A stretch of 64,000 nt of DNA from Profundibacter sp033851955 (GTDB lineage: Bacteria > Pseudomonadota > Alphaproteobacteria > Rhodobacterales > Rhodobacteraceae), in contig JAWSVK010000009.1 in NCBI GenBank assembly GCA_033851955.1, positions 318,502-382,501 of the forward strand. Reading direction: 5' to 3'. Position 1 is the first letter of the stretch. The number at the start of each line of letters is the position of its first letter. The notes beneath the pieces are model-generated. The model had not been told where the DNA came from. It was given only the letters and a program-made list of their open reading frames with translations, and searched no databases. Made by a program: the position numbers and the translations under genes. Below, piece after piece: positions 26,538 to 35,397 of this stretch.

Positions 26538-28017
26538 CATTGTCATAATCGGAGCAGGGTCCGCTGGGCTGGAACTGGCCCGTATGGCCTCTATTTCTGG
26601 GCAAAAAGTAGTCCTGATCGAGCAGGGCGCTCCCAACGGGCGACATATTTTCCAGCGCATTCCGCTGATGGTCGGCAAAATTATCGGTAATCGGCGCTTC
26701 GTTGATGCTGCACAGTCGGTGCCGCAAATCGGGGCCGCAAATCGCCAACTTCCGGTCCTGACAGGGCGCGGTTTGGGTGGTTCATCGCGGGTCAATGGTA
26801 ACGTGGCTTACGCGGGCGCGACTGCACGCTATGCCCATGTGTTCGACCCGCTCGGGTTGGATTTTACCGACATTCTAAGCACCATGAACACGGACACCTT
26901 CGCCCCGCGCCCACTCAGCTGGAACGATGCCCTTAGCGGTAAATTCTTAAACGCTGCCCAATCGCTGGGCACCCCGCGCGTCGATGATCCAGACCAGCAC
27001 CTGAGCGGCGGTTCGGTCTTGCACGTGAATACCAAACATGGGCTGCGTAACAACCATCTGGAACATTACCGCGCCAGTGCCACGAACGTCGAAATCATCC
27101 GCGCCGAGGCTTTGTCTATCACATTCGACGGCAAGCGTGCCACAGGCGTGACCTATCAATACGACGGCACGACCCAGCATATTTCGGCGGGCGAAGTTAT
27201 CCTCTGTGCAGGAGCCATCGGCTCGCCTCTGGCGCTGATGCGCAGCGGTGTCGGTGACGCGGATATGCTGGCCACTGCGGGCATGTCCGCCATCCACAAC
27301 CGGCCTCAAGTTGGCAAGCACCTAAAAGATCACGCAAATCTGCGGCTGCCATTTTCCTGCGACGGACATGACACATTAAACCAAAAAACCCGTGGTTTCA
27401 GGGCCGTTTGGGAAGGCCTCAAATTCATCACCGGACGCAAGGACACGATCCTGCGCGGCCCCGGTGCTTCGGCTGGTGTGAACATCGCAACGGCGGGCGA
27501 CATCGTCCAAGACAGCTACCGCATCCAATTGGTTCATTTCACCCAAGACCGCTCCAAAGTCTCGCAATCCGGCATCGTGTTTGAGAAACAGCAAAAGGCC
27601 TCGTTGGGGATATACGCCCTGTGGCCCCGGTCCGAAGGGTCTGTTCAGATCGGGACAGGCGGCGTGGAAATCGACACCGGATTTTTGTCCGATCCCGCTG
27701 ACGTCAAAACCACGCTCAAAGGCATGGAACACGCCCGCGCCATCATCGCGGAAATGGGCTTTGAACCCGATCCACAAAACGACACGGACGAAGACATCAT
27801 TCGCGGCGGCGTCTATTCAGGCTACCACCTGATCGGCTCAAACCGCATGTCCGTGGACGCGGCGGATGGCGTCGTTGGACCAGACTTTGCCGTGCATGGA
27901 TTGTCCGGCCTGTCGATTTGTGATGCCTCGGTTTTGCCAGACCACTTGTCATCACACAGCTACCTGCCGGTGATCGCAATGGCGCGCATGTTTGCCCAAA
28001 TTCGCGGGTGGTCTTGA
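26518..28017 (+). CDS. GMC-family FAD oxidoreductase (possible Kdo C8 oxidase)
   Basis: A ~499-residue flavoprotein. The N-terminal FAD-binding Rossmann motif is DIVIIGAGSAGLELA, followed by TGRGLGGSSRVNGNV (GMC signature 1) and a C-terminal DASVLPDHLSSHSYLPVIAM segment carrying the active-site His. GMC enzymes oxidise primary or secondary alcohols. The start is TTG 26518 (or TTG 26512) behind a G-rich site at 26504-26511, overlapping the upstream gene. Between the aminotransferase, CMP-sugar synthetase and waaA, it could oxidise the C8 hydroxyl of Kdo before transamination. This is inference. Confidence 0.8.
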   Translation: MSNQTADIVIIGAGSAGLELARMASISGQKVVLIEQGAPNGRHIFQRIPLMVGKIIGNRRFVDAAQSVPQIGAANRQLPVLTGRGLGGSSRVNGNVAYAGATARYAHVFDPLGLDFTDILSTMNTDTFAPRPLSWNDALSGKFLNAAQSLGTPRVDDPDQHLSGGSVLHVNTKHGLRNNHLEHYRASATNVEIIRAEALSITFDGKRATGVTYQYDGTTQHISAGEVILCAGAIGSPLALMRSGVGDADMLATAGMSAIHNRPQVGKHLKDHANLRLPFSCDGHDTLNQKTRGFRAVWEGLKFITGRKDTILRGPGASAGVNIATAGDIVQDSYRIQLVHFTQDRSKVSQSGIVFEKQQKASLGIYALWPRSEGSVQIGTGGVEIDTGFLSDPADVKTTLKGMEHARAIIAEMGFEPDPQNDTDEDIIRGGVYSGYHLIGSNRMSVDAADGVVGPDFAVHGLSGLSICDASVLPDHLSSHSYLPVIAMARMFAQIRGWS

Positions 28018-29342
28018 TGGGGTATCCCAAACGTCTGATCGACCGTTTGGCGCTGCTGGCTTGGGATGTGCTTTGGCTGATCTGCCTGCCGCTGGTCCTG
28101 CTTTATCTCTGGCACCGTGGCCGCAAAGAACCGCTGTATCGCCAAAACCTGCGCGAACGCTTTGGCTTTGGCCCCACGGTGCCCGCAGGCGCGATCTGGG
28201 TGCATGCAGTATCGCTTGGCGAGATGCGCGCAGCACGCCCCCTGATTGACGCGCTTTTGTTGCGTGGTGAGCAGATATTGATCACCAACATCACCGCCGC
28301 AGGCCGCGCCGAAACTCACGCCCTGTTTGCGGATGCGATTGCAGCGGGGCATTTGCATGTCCGTTGGTGTCCAGCCGAATACATCTGGGCAACACGGCGG
28401 TTTTTCAAACGCAACCAGCCGAAGTTCGGCATGATTATGGAGATTGAACTCTGGCCCCGCCTGATCGCTTCAGCCAATTTCGCAGGCGTGCCGATGGTGC
28501 TGGCCCAAGCCCAATACCCTGACAAAAGTTTTTCCCGCGATCAACGGGGCCTGCGTTTGCGGGCGCAATTGGTCCACGGGTTCACTTTGATTTTGGCCAA
28601 ATCTGAACACCACGCCGAAAGGTTTCACCACTTTGGCGCGACGAATGTGCAAGTCATGGGCGAGCTGCGTTTCGAGCAACCGATCCCGCCCGCACACCTT
28701 AAGGCCGCAGCAAAATTGCGCGCGGGCATCGACCCCAAGCGCCCGGTCTTTTGTCTCGCCAGCACCGGCCCTCTGGAAGACCCCATGCTGATCCCCGTGG
28801 TGGCCCGCCTGCGTGACGCGGCAAAATTGGCGGACAAGCCGTTGCCGTTTTTCGTCTATGTCCCGCGTCACCCAAAGAACTTTTCGGACACGTTTAAGCA
28901 GCTACAAGCCGCCGGATTAAAGATGCTGCAACGCTCAACCGATCTGAACGCGGACCTGCATTTGAACACCGACATGCCGAATGATCTGGACGGCTTGTTT
29001 GGGGACTCACTGGGTGAAATCAATTTCTATTTCGCGCTGGCGGATCATGTTTTCATCGGCGACAGCTTCAATGACGAAGGTTCGCACAACATTATAGAAC
29101 CGCTGAGCGTCGGCAAACCCGTCGTGGTCGGCCCCAGCATTTGGGGCATAGAATATCCGGCCATTGAGGCGTTAGATGCTGGTGTTTTGACAAAGGTTCA
29201 GACACCGGAGGAGCTGTTTGAATTCTGGAACATGCTGACCATCACCAATGAAAACCCAACGATCCGCGACTTCCTAGATCAGCATGGCGGGACCACGGCC
29301 AAAGCGGTGGAACATCTGCGAAACGCAGAGCTGTTGGGCTAA
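28017..29342 (+). CDS. waaA: 3-deoxy-D-manno-octulosonic acid (Kdo) transferase
   Basis: A 441-residue membrane-anchored GT-B glycosyltransferase moving Kdo from CMP-Kdo to lipid IVA. One N-terminal membrane helix (LLAWDVLWLICLPLVLLYLW) is followed by the catalytic Glu69 in HAVSLGEMRAARPLI. The C-terminal CMP-binding part has ADHVFIGDSF and SHNIIEPLSVGKPVVVGPS. ATG 28017 overlaps the GMC stop in TGATG, so it is translationally coupled as the last gene of a four-gene operon. Whether it prefers Kdo or Kdo8N is not visible. Confidence 0.92.
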   Translation: MGYPKRLIDRLALLAWDVLWLICLPLVLLYLWHRGRKEPLYRQNLRERFGFGPTVPAGAIWVHAVSLGEMRAARPLIDALLLRGEQILITNITAAGRAETHALFADAIAAGHLHVRWCPAEYIWATRRFFKRNQPKFGMIMEIELWPRLIASANFAGVPMVLAQAQYPDKSFSRDQRGLRLRAQLVHGFTLILAKSEHHAERFHHFGATNVQVMGELRFEQPIPPAHLKAAAKLRAGIDPKRPVFCLASTGPLEDPMLIPVVARLRDAAKLADKPLPFFVYVPRHPKNFSDTFKQLQAAGLKMLQRSTDLNADLHLNTDMPNDLDGLFGDSLGEINFYFALADHVFIGDSFNDEGSHNIIEPLSVGKPVVVGPSIWGIEYPAIEALDAGVLTKVQTPEELFEFWNMLTITNENPTIRDFLDQHGGTTAKAVEHLRNAELLG

Positions 29343-29418
29343 GGCCAAGACGATGTTGAATCAGATGACGGCTTTGTGTCCGTTGCAAACAGCATTGCGA
29401 TGAAATAGCCATCATTAG

Positions 29419-29793
29419 ATGGACATTAAAAAATACATCCCAGAAAACAAGTTTGATACTGCAGCGGTAGAACAGGCGAGCGCGATTGGCTTCCCTAGGC
29501 TTAATCCGATACTCCCAAATTTGCTTCTTTGGGTGCAGGACGCGAACTGGCCGGTTGCAGCCGACACAGCCTCGCTCCTATCAAATGCTGGCCCTGAAAT
29601 AGTTCCTCATATCAAAGACGTACTGAATTCAGAGGACGGAATGTGGAAGTATTGGGTGATAGAGCTTGTGGTGAAAAATCTCGTATCCGATGTTCGTAAC
29701 GAACTTAGAATTGATCTGGTTCGGCTAGCAACTGCCCCAGCACCAGACGATGTATGTTGCGACGTCGATAAGGCAGCTAAAGATCTTCTTTAG
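29419..29793 (+). CDS. DUF5071-like small HEAT-type protein
   Basis: A 124-residue protein I associate with DUF5071: the central pattern LNPILPNLLLWVQDANWPVA followed by a helical repeat (EIVPHIKDVLNSEDGMWKYWVIE) fits that family, but this is from memory. Function unknown. Codon use is more AT-rich than its neighbours, suggesting a recent acquisition. It stands alone between waaA and aroC. Confidence 0.65.
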   Translation: MDIKKYIPENKFDTAAVEQASAIGFPRLNPILPNLLLWVQDANWPVAADTASLLSNAGPEIVPHIKDVLNSEDGMWKYWVIELVVKNLVSDVRNELRIDLVRLATAPAPDDVCCDVDKAAKDLL

Positions 29794-29902
29794 CAATATG
29801 AGATCCAAAGCATAATCGAAATCTGACGTTTCCAACGGCAGATTTGTCCACAAAGCGCATCACTGCGTTGATTGTTTCTTTCAGTATTGCCTGCGGTATC
29901 GC

Positions 29903-31003
29903 TCAGCCAATCCGCCCACCACCATCGCCAATCTGCCCACGATGTAACAACACATGATCCAGCAAAACGCAGGCCATCATTGCCTCACCAACTGGAACCG
30001 CACGGATGCCGACGCAGGGATCGTGGCGGCCTTTGGTGATGATCTCGACCTCTTCGCCTGATTTGGTGATGGTCTTGCGCGGGGTCAGGATGGAGGATGT
30101 TGGCTTGACTGAAAACCGCACAACCACATCTTGGCCCGTCGATATCCCACCTAGGATTCCGCCCGCATGGTTTGACGAATAGATCGGCCCATCCGGCCCC
30201 ATGCGGATTTCGTCAGCATTCGCTTCGCCGGTTAAAAACGCGGCATTCATACCTTCGCCGATTTCGACACCTTTGACGGCATTGATCGACATCATCGCGG
30301 CGGCCAGATCGGTGTCCAGCTTGCCATAAACCGGCGCGCCCACACCCGCCGGAAGGCCGCGTGCGACCACTTCGACCACGGCCCCAACCGAGGAGCCGGA
30401 TTTGCGCAACCCATCCAAATAGTCAGCCCAAGTTTGGGCAGCACCCGCGTCAGGTGTCCAAAACGGATTGTTGGAAATCTCATCCCAATCGAACGCCGTA
30501 CGGTCAATCGAATGTTCGCCCATTTGTACCATATAGCCGGTGATTTGTACGTTTGGTACCAAACTGTTCAGCGCCGCCCGCGCCAATCCACCCGCCGCAA
30601 CCCGCGACGCGGTTTCGCGGGCCGAAGACCGCCCACCACCGCGATAATCGCGGATGCCGTATTTTTGCCAATAGGTGATATCGGCGTGACCGGGGCGAAA
30701 TTTTTCGGCGATGTCGCCGTAATCTTTGGAGCGCTGATCGGTGTTTTCGATCATCAGCTGAACCGGCGTTCCGGTGGTCTTGCCCTCAAACACACCGGAC
30801 AGTATTCGCACCTTATCCGCTTCTTGGCGTTGGGTCGTATATTTGTTCTGACCGGGTTTGCGCATATCCAGCCAGTGCTGCAACATGTCCGCATCAACGG
30901 GCACATTGGCCGGACAGCCGTCAACGGTTGCACCAATCGCAGGCCCGTGGCTCTCGCCCCAAGTGGTGACGCGGAAAAGATGGCCAAAACTGTTGATCGA
31001 CAT
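29903..31003 (-). CDS. aroC: chorismate synthase
   Basis: A 366-residue enzyme making chorismate from EPSP with reduced FMN, the last shikimate step. Family motifs are GESHGPAIGATVDGCP, RPGHADITYWQKYG, RGGGRSSARETASRVAAG and the C-terminal KGRHDPCVGIRAVPVGEAM. ATG 31003 is chosen because AAAGGAG lies about 9 bp upstream; TTG 31009 is rejected. It is divergent from the thiamine operon, whose riboswitch lies about 100 bp away. Confidence 0.96.
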   Translation of the reverse strand: MSINSFGHLFRVTTWGESHGPAIGATVDGCPANVPVDADMLQHWLDMRKPGQNKYTTQRQEADKVRILSGVFEGKTTGTPVQLMIENTDQRSKDYGDIAEKFRPGHADITYWQKYGIRDYRGGGRSSARETASRVAAGGLARAALNSLVPNVQITGYMVQMGEHSIDRTAFDWDEISNNPFWTPDAGAAQTWADYLDGLRKSGSSVGAVVEVVARGLPAGVGAPVYGKLDTDLAAAMMSINAVKGVEIGEGMNAAFLTGEANADEIRMGPDGPIYSSNHAGGILGGISTGQDVVVRFSVKPTSSILTPRKTITKSGEEVEIITKGRHDPCVGIRAVPVGEAMMACVLLDHVLLHRGQIGDGGGRIG

Positions 31004-31103
31004 GGGCAATGCTCCTTTGTCCTATGCGTTTAGCCCCGCCAGCGCGGCGGCTCAAGGCATTTTGGCTTGTCACGCGCGATTGCTGCGCATAGAGGTAGCA
31101 ATA

Positions 31104-31184
31104 CCTCGGGGGGCCAGTTTGGCTGAGATGCAATGATGCGGACCCGTAGAACCTGAACCGGTTAACACCGGCGGAGGGAAGGTT
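31104..31184 (+). ncRNA. TPP riboswitch (THI element)
   Basis: The region has the conserved thi-box blocks in order: ACCTCGGGGGGCC, GGCTGAGATGC, GACCCGTAGAACCTGA and ACACCGGCGGAGGGAAGGT. P1 can form between ACCT (31104-31107) and AGGT (31181-31184). It lies about 50 bp before thiB, whose GGAGG site is at 31221-31225. By the known mechanism it represses thiBPQ when TPP binds. A perfect hairpin (31093-31108) overlaps the 5' strand of P1. Confidence 0.95.
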
Positions 31185-31232
31185 TTGGATCATGTCCACC
31201 TTTGCCCTTTCGCCGCAAATGGAGGATGAACC

Positions 31233-32219
31233 ATGAAATATCCACTACTTGCTGCGGGACTTTGTGTAATTGCCAGCAGTGCAATTGCCGAAACTCCCGT
31301 CCTTACAGTCTACACCTATGACAGCTTTGTCTCTGATTGGGGCCCAGGCCCGGCGATCGAAGCGGCGTTTGAGGAAACTTGCGGCTGTGATTTGAAATTC
31401 GTCGGCGCTGGCGATGGGGCGGCGTTATTGGCGCGGGTGCGTCTGGAAGGCGAGCATATCAAGGCCGATGTGGTCTTGGGTTTGGACACCAATCTGACCC
31501 AGGCAGCGCGTGAAACAGAACTGTTTGCGCCCCATGGTGTATCAGCCGAATTGAACTTGCCAATGGCATGGGGGGACGATCTGTTCTTGCCATATGACTG
31601 GGGTTATTTCGCGTTTGTTTATAAGCGTGATGGGCTGACGGATGTGCCAAGCAACTTTAAGGAGCTGGCGGCGTCCGATCTAAAGATCGTCATCCAAGAT
31701 CCGCGCTCCTCGACCCCCGGTTTGGGTCTGCTGATGTGGGTCAAAGCGGCCTATGGCGACGAGGCTCCAGCAATCTGGAACGATCTGTCTGACAACATCG
31801 TTACGGTCACCAAGGGCTGGTCCGAATCTTACGGCATGTTCTTGGAGGGTGAGGCCGATATGGCGCTGTCCTACACGACGTCGCCCGCCTATCACTTGAT
31901 TGCCGAAGAGGACGCGGGCAAGGTTGCGGCACCTTTCTCTGAGGGGCATTATTTGCAAGTCGAAGTGGCAGGTAAAATTGCGAGCACAGATCAGCCGGAA
32001 TTGGCGGATGCATTCCTGAATTTTATGGTGTCGGAGAAATTCCAGACCATCATCCCGACCACCAACTGGATGTACCCAGCTGTAACACCAGCAGGCGGTT
32101 TGCCCGAGGGGTTTGAAACGTTGGTAACACCTGAGAAATCCTTGATGGTGGAGAGCGACAAGGCGATCGCGGTACGCGAAGAGGCATTGGCTGAATGGCT
32201 GAGCGCGCTTTCAAAATAA
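31233..32219 (+). CDS. thiB: thiamine ABC transporter substrate-binding protein
   Basis: A 328-residue periplasmic thiamine/TPP-binding protein. The signal peptide ends near AIAE; the mature protein has VLTVYTYDSFVSDWGPGPAIE, the usual ThiB start, and LFLPYDWGYFAFVYKRD. ATG 31233 has GGAGG 7 bp upstream. It is the first gene of thiBPQ behind a TPP riboswitch and overlaps thiP by 25 bp. Confidence 0.94.
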   Translation: MKYPLLAAGLCVIASSAIAETPVLTVYTYDSFVSDWGPGPAIEAAFEETCGCDLKFVGAGDGAALLARVRLEGEHIKADVVLGLDTNLTQAARETELFAPHGVSAELNLPMAWGDDLFLPYDWGYFAFVYKRDGLTDVPSNFKELAASDLKIVIQDPRSSTPGLGLLMWVKAAYGDEAPAIWNDLSDNIVTVTKGWSESYGMFLEGEADMALSYTTSPAYHLIAEEDAGKVAAPFSEGHYLQVEVAGKIASTDQPELADAFLNFMVSEKFQTIIPTTNWMYPAVTPAGGLPEGFETLVTPEKSLMVESDKAIAVREEALAEWLSALSK

Positions 32220-33754
32220 CACCTATTATTGCGGCGGGGGCAGGGGCAACCCTGCTCTTGCTTGCAATGATAATTGGACCCCTTGGGGCGCTGTTATGGC
32301 GCGCCGAGGGGGCTGCTGCACTGGCCGATTCCGACTGGTCAGCGGTGCGGTTTACGTTGTTACAAGCAACGCTATCGGCGGCAATCAGCGTGGCCTTGGC
32401 AGTGCCTGTTGCGCGGGCTTTGGCACGTAGACAATTCTTTGGACGCGCGGTTTTGATCACCCTATTGGGTGCGCCGTTTATCCTGCCTGTGATGGTGGCT
32501 GTGATGGGGTTGCTTGCCGTGTTTGGTCGTGGTGGCATCCTTAGTGCGTTGCTGGGCTGGGTCAGTTTACCACCCATCCACATATACGGGCTGCATGGCG
32601 TGGTTTTGGCGCATGTGTTTTTCAACCTTCCATTGGCCACACGATTGATTTTGCAAGGCTGGCTGATGATCCCCTCCGAGCGGTTTCGCTTGGCCGCTTC
32701 ACTCGATATCACGGGCCGCGATTTCGGCCGCATTCTGGAACGCCCGATGTTGCGCGACGTGTTGCCGGGGGCGTTCATGGTGGTGTTTATGATCTGCCTG
32801 ACCAGCTTTGCGGTGGCCTTGGCATTGGGCGGTGGGCCAAAGGCCACGACAGTGGAATTGGCGATTTATCAGGCGTTTCGCTTTGATTTTGATCTGGGCC
32901 GCGCCGCATTGTTGGCGATGGTGCAATTTGGCATGGGCGCAGTGGCCGCCATAGTGATGCTGTGGGTTGCGGTGCCGACAATGATGGGGGCTGGATTGGG
33001 CCGCACGGTCGAGCGATTGGATGCGCCCGCGCCGTGGTGGGATGGCGCCTTGCTGAGCGTCATGACGTTGTTCTTGGTCACGCCATTGGTGATGATCCTT
33101 ATTGATGGGCTGCCCAATTTGCTTTCCCTTCCTAAGAGCGTTTATCTGGCAGCGGGACGTTCATTGGGGGTGGCATTGTTGTCGATGTTGATCGCCATAT
33201 CCTTGGCGTTGACCATCGCGTTGATGGTGGTCCGGCTAAAGCGCGGGGCCGTGGTGGTGGAGAGCATTGGCTATCTGGTGCTTGCGGCTTCGCCATTGGT
33301 GATCGGGGCTGGGTTGTTCATTGTTTTGTTCCCAGTGGTTGATCCGGTGGCTTTGGCCCTGCCGATCACCGCCTTGGTGAATGCGATGATGAGCTTGCCA
33401 TTCGCGCTGCGCACTTTGGTACCCGCAGTGCGCGATATTGAGGTGTCTTACGGTCCGCTGGCGGACAGCTTGCAAATGACGGGCTGGGTGCGGTTGCGGT
33501 TGGTGCTGTGGCCACGTTTGCGGCGCCCGCTTGGATTTTCGACGGGCTTGGCGGCGGCGTTGTCGATGGGAGATTTGGGCGTGATTGCGTTGTTTTCCGA
33601 TCCGGACAGCGCAACATTGCCGTTGCAGATGTTTCGCTTGATGTCAGCCTACCGCATGGATGCGGCGGCGGGGGCGGCGGTTTTGCTGCTGGGGCTTTCA
33701 TTGCTATTGTTCTGGATTTTTGATCGAGGAGGACGCGCTGATGTTGACGCTTGA
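32195..33754 (+). CDS. thiP: thiamine ABC transporter permease
   Basis: A 519-residue inner-membrane protein with about 12 hydrophobic segments in two halves, each with an EAA-like loop (ITGRDFGRILERPMLRDVLPGAF; LQMTGWVRLRLVLWPRLRRP) that contacts the ATPase. Fused double-domain permeases of this size are characteristic of ThiP. It overlaps thiB by 25 bp and thiQ by 14 bp. Confidence 0.93.
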   Translation: MAERAFKITPIIAAGAGATLLLLAMIIGPLGALLWRAEGAAALADSDWSAVRFTLLQATLSAAISVALAVPVARALARRQFFGRAVLITLLGAPFILPVMVAVMGLLAVFGRGGILSALLGWVSLPPIHIYGLHGVVLAHVFFNLPLATRLILQGWLMIPSERFRLAASLDITGRDFGRILERPMLRDVLPGAFMVVFMICLTSFAVALALGGGPKATTVELAIYQAFRFDFDLGRAALLAMVQFGMGAVAAIVMLWVAVPTMMGAGLGRTVERLDAPAPWWDGALLSVMTLFLVTPLVMILIDGLPNLLSLPKSVYLAAGRSLGVALLSMLIAISLALTIALMVVRLKRGAVVVESIGYLVLAASPLVIGAGLFIVLFPVVDPVALALPITALVNAMMSLPFALRTLVPAVRDIEVSYGPLADSLQMTGWVRLRLVLWPRLRRPLGFSTGLAAALSMGDLGVIALFSDPDSATLPLQMFRLMSAYRMDAAAGAAVLLLGLSLLLFWIFDRGGRADVDA

Positions 33755-34433
33755 GGGGGTGGAATACACCCGAGATGAATTTTCGCTGCAAGCCGATTTT
33801 GCGATTGAGACCGGCGCGCGGGTGGCGGTGATTGGGCCGTCTGGTGGCGGCAAGTCAACGCTGCTAAATCTGGTGGCGGGGTTTTTGACGCCCGCAAAGG
33901 GCCGCGTTTTATGGGATGGTATCGATATGGCTGCCGCGCCCCCGGGGGCGCGGCCAATCAGCATCCTGTTTCAAGACAACAACCTGTTCCCACATCTGAC
34001 AGTGGCGCAGAATGTTGGGCTGGGGCTGCGGCCGGATTTGCGGCTGACGCAGGCGCAAAAAGCGCAGGTTGAGGCTGTATTGACACGGGTTGATCTGGCG
34101 GGCTACGGCGGGCGCAAACCGGCGGCGTTGTCCGGTGGGCAGATGAGCCGTGTGGCGCTGGCGCGGATGCTGTTGCGGGCCAAGCCGCTGTTGTTGCTGG
34201 ACGAGCCATTCGCGGCCTTGGGGCCAGCGCTGCGGGACGAGATGTTGGATTTGGTCGCGGATTTGGTGGCGGAAACCGGCGCGACGTTATTGATGATCAG
34301 TCACAACCCCGAGGACGCGAAACGGATCGCGCAATCGGTGGTTTTGGTTGGCGATGGGCAGGCCCATGCACCTGTCGAAACCGGTGAGATATTTGCAAAT
34401 CCACCAGAGGCGTTGCGGGATTACTTGGGCTGA
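33741..34433 (+). CDS. thiQ: thiamine ABC transporter ATP-binding protein
   Basis: A 230-residue ABC ATPase. It has Walker A GPSGGGKSTLL, Q-loop FQDNNLFPHLTV, signature LSGGQMSRVALARML and Walker B LLLLDEPFAALGP, then the switch His in MISHNPEDAKR. ATG 33741 (MLTLEGVEYTR) is the likely start, within the end of thiP; an in-frame start at 33660 is rejected because it lies inside thiP coding. It is the last gene of the thiamine uptake operon. Confidence 0.93.
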   Translation: MLTLEGVEYTRDEFSLQADFAIETGARVAVIGPSGGGKSTLLNLVAGFLTPAKGRVLWDGIDMAAAPPGARPISILFQDNNLFPHLTVAQNVGLGLRPDLRLTQAQKAQVEAVLTRVDLAGYGGRKPAALSGGQMSRVALARMLLRAKPLLLLDEPFAALGPALRDEMLDLVADLVAETGATLLMISHNPEDAKRIAQSVVLVGDGQAHAPVETGEIFANPPEALRDYLG

Positions 34434-34440
34434 AAGAATG

Positions 34441-34494
34441 GAGACCCTGCGGGTCGCTCTATTTTTAGGGAGCCTGCGGCGCAGGTATTTTTGG
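34441..34494. terminator. two mini-hairpins with T-runs after thiQ
   Basis: GACCC-TGC-GGGTC (34443-34455) is followed by CTCTATTTTT, and CCTGC-GGC-GCAGG (34473-34485) by TATTTTTGG. Both 5-bp stems with T-runs look like weak terminators. From memory, the second resembles a recurring intergenic sequence in Rhodobacteraceae genomes. Confidence 0.45.
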
Positions 34495-34510
34495 CAAGAA
34501 GAAGACAAAG

Positions 34511-34543
34511 AAAAAGCCCCGCTGTGCTGAGCGGGGCTTTTGT
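34511..34543. terminator. bidirectional rho-independent terminator between thiQ and petC
   Basis: AAAAAGCCCCGCT, loop GTGCTG and AGCGGGGCTTTT form a strong hairpin with A- and T-runs on the two sides, placed between the convergent thiQ and petC genes. Confidence 0.9.
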
Positions 34544-34564
34544 AATTTTGGTATGCCGAAAGAC

Positions 34565-35383
34565 TTAGCTGTTTTCAGTTTCGTCTTTGGCACGTTGTTT
34601 CACAGGTGCCCAGATTTTCTTGGTCGTGGCATAAAGCAGGACCGAAAGTAGGGTCAACATAAGCACCCCGATGAAGCCTGCACGTTTGCGGGCCATCATT
34701 TTGGGCTCAGCGGCCCACATCAGGAAGGCGGCTGTGTCTTCGGCTTCTTGGCGCAAATCATTGCTGTGACCATCCGCGTAATCCACATCCTCGCCATAAA
34801 GCGGTGGTGGCATTGCGATCCAGCCGCCCGGGAAGGCTGTGTTTTCATAGAAGGTTGTGCCAGCTTCTTCTTTTTCTTCACCGGTGTAGCCGTTGAGGAT
34901 TGAAAGAATATACTCTGGACCACCCATGCCGTTCACCAATTGGCTCAGACCAAGGCCGTAGGGGCCGTGGTAGCCAGCGCGTGACTTGGCCATCAAGGAC
35001 AGGTCAGGTGCTTTTGGGTCATTGGATTTTGGGAAGTGATCCGTTGGAACCGCTTCGCGTGTGTCGCCAAGTTCGGCGCCATCGCTGGTGTCGGCGGCTT
35101 CAAATTGAGTGGCGTATTCGCGCACGGCGTCGGCGGACATAGCTGGCCCGCCTGCGTCACCCAAAGAGCGGATCGGCACGTATTGCAAGCCATGGCAAGA
35201 AGCGCAGACTTCGGTGTAAACCTGAAGGCCGCGCTGCAGCTGAGCTTCGTCATAAGTGCCAAACGGGCTCTCAAAGGAGAAATCCGTATCTTGAATGTGG
35301 CTTTCACCGCCACTGGATACAGCACTGGTCACCGACAAAGTCAGGGCGGTCAGGGCTGTGAGTGTGAGTTTTTTGATCGACAT
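34565..35383 (-). CDS. petC: cytochrome c1 of the bc1 complex
   Basis: A 272-residue subunit of ubiquinol-cytochrome c reductase passing electrons from the Rieske protein to cytochrome c. Signal peptide about 1-24; heme motif CASCH (Cys60, Cys63, His64); axial-Met region AAEPKMMARKRAG before the C-terminal membrane anchor (IGVLMLTLLSVLLYATT). ATG 35383 has GAAAGGA upstream. It is the third gene of petABC, 14 bp after petB. Confidence 0.94.
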   Translation of the reverse strand: MSIKKLTLTALTALTLSVTSAVSSGGESHIQDTDFSFESPFGTYDEAQLQRGLQVYTEVCASCHGLQYVPIRSLGDAGGPAMSADAVREYATQFEAADTSDGAELGDTREAVPTDHFPKSNDPKAPDLSLMAKSRAGYHGPYGLGLSQLVNGMGGPEYILSILNGYTGEEKEEAGTTFYENTAFPGGWIAMPPPLYGEDVDYADGHSNDLRQEAEDTAAFLMWAAEPKMMARKRAGFIGVLMLTLLSVLLYATTKKIWAPVKQRAKDETENS

Positions 35384-35397
35384 TTTTTGATCCTTTC

